64,000 nucleotides of DNA from an uncultured Dorea sp. Lineage in GTDB: Bacteria > Bacillota > Clostridia > Lachnospirales > Lachnospiraceae. This document shows positions 1 through 7,952 of the stretch, piece by piece. The DNA lies in contig CAJULU010000009.1 of NCBI GenBank assembly GCA_910587575.1, positions 13,801-77,800 on the forward strand, in the 5' to 3' direction. The position numbers were made by a program, and so were the translations under genes. Within the stretch, counting starts at the first letter, position 1, and every line of letters begins with the position of its first letter. Under the pieces are notes generated by a model. It ran no database searches, was not told where the DNA came from, and was given only the letters and a program-made list of their open reading frames with translations.

Positions 1-318
1 CAGAGTCAGAGGAACAGACGTCTGTTTTGCAAGAAGCAGCAGATAACTCTGTGACTGTTCCGTATGTCCGATTGCAGCAAGCAGTTTTCTCCCTTCCTCT
101 GTCACTTCGGTATGATTCCAGGCAGAGGCTACCACTGTCGGCGGCACGTCTGCTTCCAACAGACAGGATGAGGCTGCAAGTTCCCGTTCCACCAGGATTT
201 TGCGCATATCCTGTGCCTGTAAAATACCGCAGATACCCAATACACAGATCTGTAATACACAGACCATGATCAGATACAGATAAAACCGGCGTGTCTGTCT
301 TTCATATAAAAACCGCAA
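1..318 (-). CDS. Sensor histidine kinase, N-terminal part (cut by window edge)
   Basis: Only the first ~106 codons are inside the window and the reading frame stays open to base 1. The start chosen is TTG at 318, because AGGAG lies 8 bases upstream; a GTG at 327 would overlap the regulator stop as GTGA but has its Shine-Dalgarno too close. The visible protein begins with a basic stretch, then one membrane helix (about residues 10-32, rich in Leu, Val and Ile) and the beginning of an extracytoplasmic region. It follows the response regulator directly, so it is inferred to be the partner kinase. The kinase domains themselves are not visible. Confidence 0.7.
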   Translation of the reverse strand, partial: MRFLYERQTRRFYLYLIMVCVLQICVLGICGILQAQDMRKILVERELAASSCLLEADVPPTVVASAWNHTEVTEEGRKLLAAIGHTEQSQSYLLLLAKQTSVPLTL

Positions 319-323
319 AACTT

Positions 324-1010
324 TCACTCCTTCCACTGATACCCCAGTCCCCGGACCGTAATCAGATGCTCCGGCTTCGATGGATTCTTCTCAATTTTCT
401 CACGGAGGCGGCGTACATATACAGACAGGGTATTGTCATCCACAAAATTCCCTGCGCCATCCCAGAGCCTGTCCAGAATCACACTGCGGGTAAGAACCTT
501 TCCGCTGTTTCTCAGCAGCAGGCAGAGAAGCCGGTACTCCGCCCCGGTAAATTCTGCCGGTTCTCTGCCCAGGTATACTCTGCTTTCTGCGAGGTTAATT
601 GTAAGATTACCAGATACCAGGACATTCTCCCCGGTATTCCTTTGATGACTGCGGCGTAACAGCGCCCGGATACGGGAACACAGTTCTCCCAGTTTGAACG
701 GTTTTGTAATATAATCGTCCCCTCCGCAGTCCAGCCCCCGGATGACGCTGATCTCCTCATCCGATGCCGTCAGGAAAATCAGCGGAATCCGGCTTCCGGC
801 TGCCCGCAGTTTCTCACACAATGCAAATCCGTTTCCATCCGGCAGTGTCACATCAAAAAGAAAGAGGTCAAAATCAGACTGCTGTGCAGTCAGAGTTTCA
901 GCCTCTTTTACGGTCCTTGCAACCTCTATGTCAAATCCGTTTTTCTTTAAAGCATAGGTCAGTCCGTCAATCAGACTGCCGTCATCTTCCAGAAGCAGTA
1001 TTTTCTGCAA
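324..1010 (-). CDS. OmpR/PhoB-family response regulator
   Basis: DNA-binding response regulator of a two-component system. An N-terminal receiver domain (acidic pair LLLEDD at the start, LFDVTLPDG around the phospho-accepting Asp, later ITKPF with the conserved Lys) is followed by a winged-helix domain ending in TVRGLGYQWK. The frame can be extended to a TTG at 1028, but TTG at 1010 is preferred because GGGAGGTG sits 6 bases before it and the protein then begins MQKILLLEDD like related regulators. It overlaps or abuts the kinase gene downstream. Receiver wording (GLDCGGDDYITKPF) resembles regulators of antimicrobial-peptide ABC transporters; the target is outside the window. Confidence 0.88.
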   Translation of the reverse strand: MQKILLLEDDGSLIDGLTYALKKNGFDIEVARTVKEAETLTAQQSDFDLFLFDVTLPDGNGFALCEKLRAAGSRIPLIFLTASDEEISVIRGLDCGGDDYITKPFKLGELCSRIRALLRRSHQRNTGENVLVSGNLTINLAESRVYLGREPAEFTGAEYRLLCLLLRNSGKVLTRSVILDRLWDGAGNFVDDNTLSVYVRRLREKIEKNPSKPEHLITVRGLGYQWKE

Positions 1011-1111
1011 ATGAAACACCTCCCTCAATCATTTCTTACTCTCTATTATACACGATTTGCGGAATATTTCTGCTTACAAAAATGTAAGATTAAAGATTTT
1101 ATAAATAACAC

Positions 1112-1140
1112 TTGATACCACACATTTTCAGACGTATAAT
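1112..1140 (+). promoter_or_regulatory. Sigma-A type promoter of the DUF3791-like gene
   Basis: TTGATA (1112-1117), a 17-base spacer and a perfect TATAAT (1135-1140). Transcription would begin near 1147, just ahead of the AAGGGGG ribosome binding site at 1161. Confidence 0.75.
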
Positions 1141-1172
1141 ATATCAAAATCAAAAAAACTAAGGGGGTTTTT

Positions 1173-1724
1173 ATGGGCAAAATTCAAGTATCCGACACAC
1201 CAGATAAATTTTTGTACCCCGGAAGCATTAAAATGCCTGGAATTTGTATGCAGCAAGGAGGTAAGCAGATGACAGGAAGAGAGCCGCAGAAAGAGAACGA
1301 CCTGTTTTTTACATGCAGTCTGATTGATTATATCGCACGGAAAACGAAGAACAGACGATGTGACGTGATTGATGCTCTTGGCAGAATGACAATTTCGAAA
1401 ATATACGATCTGGCTGACATCTATCACAGTGACAATATAGATGCTGTCAGTGACGGTTTTATCGAAGAATCCCAACTGAAAAACGGCAGCTTTGATAATA
1501 TCTCAGCCGCCATGTACGCAGTCCCAAGTCATTGGGATATCGGAAAAGTATACAAACGCCTCATCCTTGGAATCGCAAAAGAGAAAAAGATTTCCGTCAT
1601 TGATGCTCTGTTCGAGGCCTATCATTCGTTCGTCAGCGATAAGATCGATGACTACAACAGCAGCTTCTATTATGAGGCGCCCCAGAATATCCTATGCACA
1701 TTCCTGAATGGAAAATTAGAATAA
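1173..1724 (+). CDS. DUF3791-like protein
   Basis: Protein of 183 residues without signal peptide or membrane helix. Residues ~44-95 (FFTCSLIDYIARKT ... IYDLADIYHSDNIDAVSD) look like the DUF3791 family, small Clostridia proteins often encoded next to DUF3990 proteins; the match is from memory and moderate. The second half (WDIGKVYKRLILG ... VIDALFEAYHSF) looks like a diverged second copy of the same fold. ATG 1173 has an AAGGGGG site 5 bases upstream and fits the short leader from the promoter at 1112. An in-frame ATG at 1270 has an even better AAGGAGG site and would give 151 residues. The stop overlaps the convergent gene at 1716 by 9 bases. Function unknown. Confidence 0.6.
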   Translation: MGKIQVSDTPDKFLYPGSIKMPGICMQQGGKQMTGREPQKENDLFFTCSLIDYIARKTKNRRCDVIDALGRMTISKIYDLADIYHSDNIDAVSDGFIEESQLKNGSFDNISAAMYAVPSHWDIGKVYKRLILGIAKEKKISVIDALFEAYHSFVSDKIDDYNSSFYYEAPQNILCTFLNGKLE

Positions 1725-2084
1725 CGATTCCTCCCGGCTGAACAGATCAAAATTCCGACGCAGCGCCGATGGTTCCCTCCCATCTGCCTGCTCTTTTTCT
1801 GTCAGCATTTCCTTTGCCGTCTCCTGCCTGCCCGTCTGAAGTTCCTTCGTAATCTCTTCAAGCCTTTTCTCCAGCAGTTCAATACTTTCTTCCGACGTTG
1901 CGGCATCGCCGGAAGCCCCTTTCATCAGCAGCAGAGAATTCTGGATGGACTGCTTTTCTGCTTCCAGGGACTTCTGCTGCTTTTCCGCTGTTTTCATCCC
2001 GCCTGCGTTCAGATGAATCCCGTTCCGGCCATTCTTCATCATTGTCAATGGATTTACATAGCCCGGTTTTACATTGTTTACCAT
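1716..2084 (-). CDS. Small coiled-coil protein, probable LytTR regulon target
   Basis: Protein of 122 residues, soluble, with no signal sequence. After a Gly/Asn-rich start (residues 1-30) a long predicted coiled coil (about 31-100, rich in Glu, Lys, Gln and Leu, containing ESIELLEKRLEEITKELQTG) fills most of it. It resembles FlxA-like small coiled-coil proteins of Clostridia only in general character; I do not recognise a function. Start ATG 2084 is preceded by GGAGGTGG. It lies 78 bases after the GHKL sensor kinase gene and has its own promoter, with a LytTR-type direct repeat just upstream of the -35, so it is probably switched on by the neighbouring regulator. Confidence 0.72.
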   Translation of the reverse strand: MVNNVKPGYVNPLTMMKNGRNGIHLNAGGMKTAEKQQKSLEAEKQSIQNSLLLMKGASGDAATSEESIELLEKRLEEITKELQTGRQETAKEMLTEKEQADGREPSALRRNFDLFSREESLF

Positions 2085-2114
2085 AACCTTCCACCTCCAT
2101 GTTCATGTTCATTA

Positions 2115-2144
2115 CATATATCGGCCGGTGTTCTGCCTTCACAA
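2115..2144 (-). promoter_or_regulatory. Promoter of the coiled-coil gene
   Basis: Read on the minus strand: TTGTGA (2144-2139), 18-base spacer, TATATG (2120-2115). Neither hexamer is perfect, which fits a promoter needing an activator. It lies 10 bases from the nearer LytTR half-site. Confidence 0.5.
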
Positions 2145-2154
2145 GAAGGTTTTC

Positions 2155-2184
2155 GTAAACGGTCACTCTCCCTTCGTAAACGGT
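2155..2184 (-). promoter_or_regulatory. LytTR-type direct-repeat operator
   Basis: On the minus strand ACCGTTTAC occurs at 2184-2176 and again at 2163-2155, a direct repeat of 9 bases separated by 12 bases; the identity extends to ACCGTTTACGAA in both copies. Known LytTR regulators (AgrA, ComE, BlpR) bind 9-base direct repeats of this form with a 12-13 base spacer just upstream of the -35 box. The site overlaps the last codons of the kinase gene and precedes the promoter of the coiled-coil gene. Confidence 0.6.
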
Positions 2185-3527
2185 TTCATACACAGCAGAA
2201 TGGACAGACGGAAATGCCCTTCTCCTGATTCAGTCTCCATGGTTCCCTCATATCTTTCTACTGCAAGCTTTATATTGCGAAGCCCGGTTCCCGCTTCCCA
2301 CTCACTTTCCCCTGCCAGAAACGTATTTTCCATCTCGAGAATCAGAAAATGATACCTGGGCCGGACTATGACTGAGATCTCCGGCTTCTCTGACGTTTCA
2401 CGCATACAGGCCTGTATCGCATTATCCAGTGCATTTGCCAGGATAATGCACAGATCCATATCCTCAACCGGGCAGTCCGACGGCAGATGTATGTCATATC
2501 TGACTGCGATACCATTCGCTCTGGCATAGCTTATTTTTTCATTTAGCAGGATATCTACAACCGGGCTGCCTGACTCAATCCCTGTCAGAAGACGGGCAGA
2601 GTCTCCCTTAAGTCTGTCAAAATATCTTAAAGCCTCCTCGTATTTCTTTTTACGGAACAGACCGTCCAGAACTAAAAAATGGTTATGAATATCATGCTGG
2701 AACATACGGTACTGCTCATTCCGCTTTCCGGCCTCTGTTAAATAGATCTGCTGGCTTCTTATCTGAGCTTCTAATGACATCTGTTCCCCTTCCCGAAGCA
2801 ACATTTCCTCAATTTTGCTGACCAGTCCCAGAATGACAAAGAATACAATACAGGTTCCCAGAAGCCATACCAATGCCCAAAGACCGGATTGTCCACCCAG
2901 AGACTGATTTCCCGCAGTGTCTGGATTCATCCACATATCCAGCCCCAGTGCGCTGCGGATTACCCACACAATAAATACACACGGGAAAAACAGTGCATAC
3001 AGGTAAGAGGAAATCTTCTGCCGGCCCGTTTCGGGTTGCCCCTGGATATACCTTTTAGAAACAGCAAAAAGAGTACCTGCCAATCCAACGACCAGCGCTG
3101 CAGGTATCAGTATCTGCACAAGGATTCCTATGCGTCTTTCCATTTCCCGCCCTGCAAGCCAGCGCATCAGCACCGTCTGGAACCCCTCCATAAAGGTAAA
3201 GAGTGTCAGAATTATCATGGCAGGCGCAATGGTATCTGACCATTTCATTTTCAGAATAATTACAGAGAAGCACAGGATAATCCCTGTATGCAGGAACAAC
3301 CGGATGACGCCGGGGCTTTGGGCATACATAACTCCAAGTGTAAGCAGGTCACTTAACAGTACATACAGCATACGCCTGCCCCGCAGGCTCCCTTCACAGT
3401 CCGCCTTCTGAATCCGGCTGCCTGCAAAATTCTGTATAAAATGGAACTCCGCCAGAAACAGACAGCTATTAAGACACAGCCACCAGATATAGAATCCAGG
3501 CGAAAGAGTCTGTTCCTGTCCCATCAT
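2163..3527 (-). CDS. GHKL-type sensor histidine kinase (AgrC-like architecture)
   Basis: Membrane sensor kinase of 454 residues. The N-terminal ~235 residues hold about six hydrophobic segments, followed by a coiled linker, the phospho-accepting His in FQHDIHNH (residue ~278), the N box NALDNAIQAC and the G box GTGLRNI, as in the HATPase_c_5/GHKL kinases that pair with LytTR regulators. Its ATG overlaps the regulator stop as ATGATG/TGA, which implies translational coupling. No AgrB- or AgrD-like gene or peptide precursor is nearby, so the input signal is unknown. Confidence 0.85.
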   Translation of the reverse strand: MMGQEQTLSPGFYIWWLCLNSCLFLAEFHFIQNFAGSRIQKADCEGSLRGRRMLYVLLSDLLTLGVMYAQSPGVIRLFLHTGIILCFSVIILKMKWSDTIAPAMIILTLFTFMEGFQTVLMRWLAGREMERRIGILVQILIPAALVVGLAGTLFAVSKRYIQGQPETGRQKISSYLYALFFPCVFIVWVIRSALGLDMWMNPDTAGNQSLGGQSGLWALVWLLGTCIVFFVILGLVSKIEEMLLREGEQMSLEAQIRSQQIYLTEAGKRNEQYRMFQHDIHNHFLVLDGLFRKKKYEEALRYFDRLKGDSARLLTGIESGSPVVDILLNEKISYARANGIAVRYDIHLPSDCPVEDMDLCIILANALDNAIQACMRETSEKPEISVIVRPRYHFLILEMENTFLAGESEWEAGTGLRNIKLAVERYEGTMETESGEGHFRLSILLCMKPFTKGE

Positions 3528-4222
3528 ATCACCTCATTTTTCATGAACTTCAGTAATTTCTGCATGAATTCCGACTGTTTCCGTCTCGATATCAGTATTT
3601 TTTCTCCATTGGTCAGAATCGCAGTTCCTTTTTCCTGTCCGGCGACAGCATTCAAATTCACGATAAAGCTTCTGTGGCAGCGGAAAAAGCGTTCATCCAG
3701 CCTGTTTTCCAGATCATCCAGCGTGCCGGAACAAGTAAAACCGCCATGTCTGGTATAGACACTGACCTGATGGTTGAATACTTCACAATACAGGATGTCC
3801 CGTATGCGTATTACACAGGTCTCTCCGGATTTCATAAGGGTCAGCGCCTGATCGTCCATCTGTTCCGTCCGCCTGACCGCCCTGTCCAGAGCAAGGCACA
3901 GACGTTCCTCCGTCACCGGTTTCAGCAGATAATGTACCGCCTCAACCTCGAATGCTTCCACCGCATATTCCTGGTAAGACGTGATAAAAATAATCCGGCT
4001 TCCGGGCGGAAGCTGCCTTGCCACTTCCATTCCATTGATTCCCGGCAGCTTCAGGTCTAACAGAATCACATCAAAAGAAATCTCTTCTTTTAATAAATCC
4101 TCGCCGCATAGATAGGTCTTTATATTGGCAGATACCTGATTCTGTTCGGTATATTTCTCTACTTTCCGATGCAGTTCGTCTAACAGATGCTCTTCATCTT
4201 CGCAAATGGCTATTGCTAACAT
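3524..4222 (-). CDS. LytTR-family response regulator
   Basis: Response regulator of the LytR/AlgR class. The receiver domain (residues 1-~120) contains the acidic cluster CEDEE, phospho-acceptor Asp56 in LLDLKLPG, and LLKPV with the conserved Lys. The C-terminal LytTR DNA-binding domain (from about residue 130) includes FFRCHRSFIVNLNAV and ends ILISRRKQSEFMQKLL. Start ATG 4222 gives the family-typical MLAIAICEDEE; an upstream ATG at 4234 is possible but its Shine-Dalgarno is too close. It overlaps the ATPase gene before it and the kinase gene after it. The probable DNA target is the direct repeat at 2155-2184. Confidence 0.88.
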   Translation of the reverse strand: MLAIAICEDEEHLLDELHRKVEKYTEQNQVSANIKTYLCGEDLLKEEISFDVILLDLKLPGINGMEVARQLPPGSRIIFITSYQEYAVEAFEVEAVHYLLKPVTEERLCLALDRAVRRTEQMDDQALTLMKSGETCVIRIRDILYCEVFNHQVSVYTRHGGFTCSGTLDDLENRLDERFFRCHRSFIVNLNAVAGQEKGTAILTNGEKILISRRKQSEFMQKLLKFMKNEVI

Positions 4223-5421
4223 CCTGCTTCCCATCCCTCCGTCAGGAATGCAATCGCATTCTTATGAATAATCCCTTCCTGTGAAAAATTCATCTTATCC
4301 ATGGAGATTACATACTTGGGGTAATTATCTTCTATTTTCAGAAGAGCCCCGAACTCTCTGTCAACCACCGTCTGATCATAAAGATAGTATGCGACCTGGT
4401 AATACTCCTTCTCCTGTCCTTTCACGGCCACAAAATCAATCTCTCCTTTTGTCAGCTTGCCCACAAAAACATCATATCCCCGCTGGGAAAGTTCATTAAA
4501 TACTACATTCTCCAGCAAAGCCCCCATCTCAAGCTTAAATCCGCTGTTATGGATTCTCCCCAGGCCAAGATCTGTAAGATAATACTTATCCAATGTAGTC
4601 AGCAGCTGTTTCCCCCGGATATCATATCTCTGCGCCTTCGTAACAATCAAAGAAGTGATCATATGATCAAGATAATTATATAGTGTTTCCGACCCGACTT
4701 TACGGTTCACACTCTCAAAATATTTTGAAATTCCTTTCGCCGAAAACATCTGTGACGGCGTCTGTGTAATATATTCAAAGATACGGTTCAGCAGATCCAC
4801 ATCCTTAGCGCCCGTTCTCTGTACAATATCCTTCAGTACAATCGAATTATAAAGATCCCTCAGCATGGTAGCCGTCTCCGCCTCATTCTGAAGATGGAAA
4901 CGCTGCGGCATCCCGCCCCAGGTCAGGTATTCCACCAGATCCTCATCCTGCGGTCTGCGGATTTCCTTAATCTCACAATATTCCTGAAAAGAGAAGGGGG
5001 CAATCTTAAAGCTCACATACCGGCCCGAGAGGTAAGTGGCCAGTTCGCCGGACAATAATTTCCCATTTGATCCCGTAATAAAGATACTTACATCCCATGT
5101 TGCGCGGAAGGAATTGATTACCAGTTCAAATTCGCTGACCATCTGTATCTCGTCAAAAAAGAGATAATACTTCTCTTCATTCACACGTCTTTCCACAACA
5201 TAATCATAGAGTGCCTGGGCCGATCTGATACCGGAAAACTGAAAGTCCTCAAAATTCAGATAGATAATCTGTGACTCACTGATCCCTTTCTCTTTCATCT
5301 CATTCATAATCTGTCTAAGTAACACAGATTTACCACACCGCCGGATTCCAATCAGCACCTTGATCAGTTCACTTTCATAAAAAGGTCTGATCCGTTCAAG
5401 ATAACGTTCTCTCCTTACCAT
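4216..5421 (-). CDS. AAA+ ATPase with DUF4143 domain
   Basis: ATPase of 401 residues of the AAA_14/DUF4143 type. Walker A is GIRRCGKS (residues ~25-32), Walker B YYLFFDEIQ, and ITGSN is a sensor-like motif. The C-terminal DUF4143 region holds a restriction-endonuclease-like strand pattern (GEIDFVA then YYQVAY). Start ATG 5421 is chosen over GTG 5430 because GAGG lies 8 bases upstream. The family is widespread and poorly understood; function is not assigned. Here it is unusual in being the first gene of an operon with a LytTR regulator and GHKL kinase, all overlapping by a few bases, so it may act in or be controlled by that signalling pathway. Confidence 0.85.
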   Translation of the reverse strand: MVRRERYLERIRPFYESELIKVLIGIRRCGKSVLLRQIMNEMKEKGISESQIIYLNFEDFQFSGIRSAQALYDYVVERRVNEEKYYLFFDEIQMVSEFELVINSFRATWDVSIFITGSNGKLLSGELATYLSGRYVSFKIAPFSFQEYCEIKEIRRPQDEDLVEYLTWGGMPQRFHLQNEAETATMLRDLYNSIVLKDIVQRTGAKDVDLLNRIFEYITQTPSQMFSAKGISKYFESVNRKVGSETLYNYLDHMITSLIVTKAQRYDIRGKQLLTTLDKYYLTDLGLGRIHNSGFKLEMGALLENVVFNELSQRGYDVFVGKLTKGEIDFVAVKGQEKEYYQVAYYLYDQTVVDREFGALLKIEDNYPKYVISMDKMNFSQEGIIHKNAIAFLTEGWEAGC

Positions 5422-5463
5422 TTCTTCCACCTCTCTTTATATACCGAAACATATTTATTGTTT

Positions 5464-5497
5464 TGAAAGTTATTTCGGTTCAACGAAATAACTTTCA
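5464..5497. repeat. 14-bp perfect inverted repeat in the ATPase operon leader
   Basis: TGAAAGTTATTTCG and its exact reverse complement are separated by a 6-base loop. It lies about 13-46 bases downstream of the start point predicted from the promoter at 5517-5545, so it could be an operator or an mRNA hairpin. No T-run follows, so it is not a simple terminator. The half-site core ATTTCG also occurs nearby at 5511-5516. Confidence 0.7.
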
Positions 5498-5516
5498 TAT
5501 ATCTTGTTTTATTTCG

Positions 5517-5545
5517 ATTATACTATTCTAATAAGTATTTGTAAA
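5517..5545 (-). promoter_or_regulatory. Promoter of the ATPase/LytTR/GHKL operon
   Basis: On the minus strand: TTTACA (5545-5540), 17-base spacer, perfect TATAAT (5522-5517). No gene lies between it and the ATPase start at 5421. Confidence 0.75.
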
Positions 5546-5573
5546 CAGTAATTTTTTTATACATGGAAATAAT

Positions 5574-5605
5574 AAAAAAACCAGCCTGCCATTACTACAG
5601 ACTGG
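5574..5605 (-). terminator. Terminator of the araABD operon
   Basis: On the minus strand CCAGTCTG pairs with CAGGCTGG (8 bp including one G-U) and is followed by a run of T. It begins 22 bases after the araD stop. Confidence 0.85.
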
Positions 5606-5626
5606 TTTCCACCAAAATCTCCTCCG

Positions 5627-6328
5627 TTATTTCCCCGGCTGGCCATAATACGCATTCGCACCATGCTTCCGGTAATAGTGCTTATCCTGCAGTTCCTGCG
5701 GCGCCGGCTTATTCTGCGGATTGATCATCTCACAGCGTGCCGCCATCTTTGCCACTTCCTCCAGCACCACCGCATTATGCACAGCCTCATGAGCGTCCCT
5801 GCCCCAGGTAAACGGCCCGTGATTCTTACAAAGCACTGCCGGAGTCGCCTGGTAATCAAGCCCCCGTGCCTCGAATTCATCTGCAATCAGCACACCGGTA
5901 TTCTTCTCATACGCCTGTTCAATCTCCTCTTTCGTCAGATTCCGCACGCAGGGAACCTCCCCGTAGAGATAGTCCGCATGGGTCGTACCATAACAGGGAA
6001 TTCCTCTCCCCGCCTGCGCCCAGCTTGTTGCCCAGGAAGAATGAGTATGCACGATTCCGCCAGCCTCTGGAAAACGTTGATACAACACCGCATGGGTAGC
6101 GGTATCTGAGGAAGGGTGAAATTCTCCCTCCACCTTATTCCCGTTCAGGTCAACCACAACCATGTCTTCCGGTTTCAGCCTGTTGTACTCTACACCGCTG
6201 GGCTTAATTACAAAAAGCCCGCTCTCGCGGTCAATCCCGCTTACATTCCCCCAGGTAAATGTAACCAGTCCATACTCTGGCAGCAGCATATTCGCTTCAT
6301 ATACTTCTTTTTTTAATTGTTCCAGCAT
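5627..6328 (-). CDS. araD: L-ribulose-5-phosphate 4-epimerase
   Basis: Class II aldolase/epimerase of 233 residues that converts L-ribulose 5-phosphate to D-xylulose 5-phosphate, the last arabinose-specific step before the pentose phosphate pathway. Family marks are TFTWGNVSG near the N terminus, KPSGVEY, the metal-binding pair HTHSSWAT, the GTTHADY motif and KNHGPFTWG. Length and order match AraD. It is the third gene of araA-araB-araD, 15 bases after araB, and is followed by a strong terminator. Confidence 0.95.
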   Translation of the reverse strand: MLEQLKKEVYEANMLLPEYGLVTFTWGNVSGIDRESGLFVIKPSGVEYNRLKPEDMVVVDLNGNKVEGEFHPSSDTATHAVLYQRFPEAGGIVHTHSSWATSWAQAGRGIPCYGTTHADYLYGEVPCVRNLTKEEIEQAYEKNTGVLIADEFEARGLDYQATPAVLCKNHGPFTWGRDAHEAVHNAVVLEEVAKMAARCEMINPQNKPAPQELQDKHYYRKHGANAYYGQPGK

Positions 6329-6343
6329 CTTCTTCCAACTCCT

Positions 6344-7939
6344 TTAAACCAGACTCGCAAGAGCCGCCTTCTCTATGGCGATGCCCTCTTTATACCGCCG
6401 GGTGAATACCTCGTACCCTTCCACATCCCCTGGATCCGGCTCCATGCGGCTTCCTTCGTTTCCTGCAAATACCTTCTCCGCCAGATAATCCTCCAGGTTC
6501 TCGCCCTGTGCCTTATTCTTCATATAAGCCGCAAGAAGCGCCATCCCCCAGGGACCGCCCTCGCCAGCCGTCTCCATGACGGATACCGGGGCATTGATAG
6601 CCGCCGCAAGAATTCTCTGGCCCACACCCTTTGTCTTAAACAGGCCTCCATGTCCCAGAATTGAATCAATCGCCACGTCCTCTTCCTTCAGCAGCAGATC
6701 CATCCCAACCTTGATCGCCCCCAGTGCCGTAAACAGATTCACACGCATAAAGTTCGCCAGGTTGAACTTACTCTCCGGGGATCTCACAAACAACGGACGT
6801 CCTTCGTCCACGCCTGTAATGAACTCTCCCGAGAGATACCCATAGGATAACAGGCCGCCGCAGTCTGCATCGCCTTCCAGCGCCTTGTTATACAGCGTGC
6901 CGAATAACTGGTTCATATCCACTTTGATTCCGAAGCTCTCTGCGAACTCCCGGAAAATCCCTACCCATGCATTCAGATCTGACGTACAGTTATTGGCATG
7001 TACCATGGCAACCAGGCTGCCGTCCGGCGTTGTCACAAGGTCAATCTCCGGGTACACCTTCCTGAGTTCCTTCTCCAGCACGATCATGGCAAATACGCTG
7101 GTTCCGGCCGACACATTTCCCGTACGCCTGGCAACGCTGTTGGTGGCCGCCATCCCCGTTCCGGCATCGCCCTCCGGCGGACATAACGGGATTCCTGCCT
7201 CCAGGCTGCCGCTCTCATCCAGAAGCCTTGCACCTTCTTCGGTCAAAGTTCCCGCCTCTTCGCCGGCAGTCATGACCTTCGGCATAATCTCCCTTAATTT
7301 CCACGGATAATTCTTTTCCGCCACCAGTTCATCGAACTTCTGGATCATCTCTTCATGAAAGTCCTTTTTCTCTATGTCAATAGGAAACATACCGGAGGCG
7401 TCCCCGATTCCGAGCGCCTTTACACCAGTCAGCTTCCAGTGGATATATCCCGCCAGAGTGGTGAAATACGCCACGTCCTTTACATGGTCTTCTCCGTTCA
7501 GAACCGCCTGATACAGATGGGCTATGCTCCAGCGGAGGGGAATATTATACTGGAATAAATCAGTCAGCTTCTTTGCCGCCGGGCCGGTGGTGGAATTCCG
7601 CCAGGTACGGAACGGCACCAGAAGATTTCCTTCCTTGTCAAATGCCATATATCCATGCATCATGGCGCTGAACCCGATGGAACCGATCTTCTTCAAGGTA
7701 ACTCCGTACCGGTTCTGTACATCCGCCGCCAGGTTCTGGTAGCTGTCCCGAAGGCCTGTCCAGATATCATCCAGAGAATAGGTCCAGTTTCCGTTCTCCA
7801 GACGGTTCTCCCACTCATGATCCCCCGAGGCAACCGGCGCATGGTCCTCGCCGATCAGCACTGCCTTAATCCTGGTAGACCCCAGTTCAATCCCGAGAAC
7901 AGCCTTGCCACTTTCAATTACGTCTTTCACATTGCTCAT
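6344..7939 (-). CDS. araB: FGGY-family ribulokinase
   Basis: Carbohydrate kinase of 531 residues, expected to phosphorylate L-ribulose to L-ribulose 5-phosphate. The N-terminal phosphate-binding strand is [17 protein letters not shown]; the FGGY C-terminal half contains [12 protein letters not shown] and [17 protein letters not shown] 7939 follows GGAGGAG; the open frame continues upstream into araA but that extension is not family-like. The sequence is of the xylulokinase-like type seen in Clostridia rather than the E. coli AraB type, so the ribulokinase role rests mainly on its place between araA and araD. Confidence 0.88.
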   Translation of the reverse strand: MSNVKDVIESGKAVLGIELGSTRIKAVLIGEDHAPVASGDHEWENRLENGNWTYSLDDIWTGLRDSYQNLAADVQNRYGVTLKKIGSIGFSAMMHGYMAFDKEGNLLVPFRTWRNSTTGPAAKKLTDLFQYNIPLRWSIAHLYQAVLNGEDHVKDVAYFTTLAGYIHWKLTGVKALGIGDASGMFPIDIEKKDFHEEMIQKFDELVAEKNYPWKLREIMPKVMTAGEEAGTLTEEGARLLDESGSLEAGIPLCPPEGDAGTGMAATNSVARRTGNVSAGTSVFAMIVLEKELRKVYPEIDLVTTPDGSLVAMVHANNCTSDLNAWVGIFREFAESFGIKVDMNQLFGTLYNKALEGDADCGGLLSYGYLSGEFITGVDEGRPLFVRSPESKFNLANFMRVNLFTALGAIKVGMDLLLKEEDVAIDSILGHGGLFKTKGVGQRILAAAINAPVSVMETAGEGGPWGMALLAAYMKNKAQGENLEDYLAEKVFAGNEGSRMEPDPGDVEGYEVFTRRYKEGIAIEKAALASLV

Positions 7940-7952
7940 GTTGTTTCTCCTC

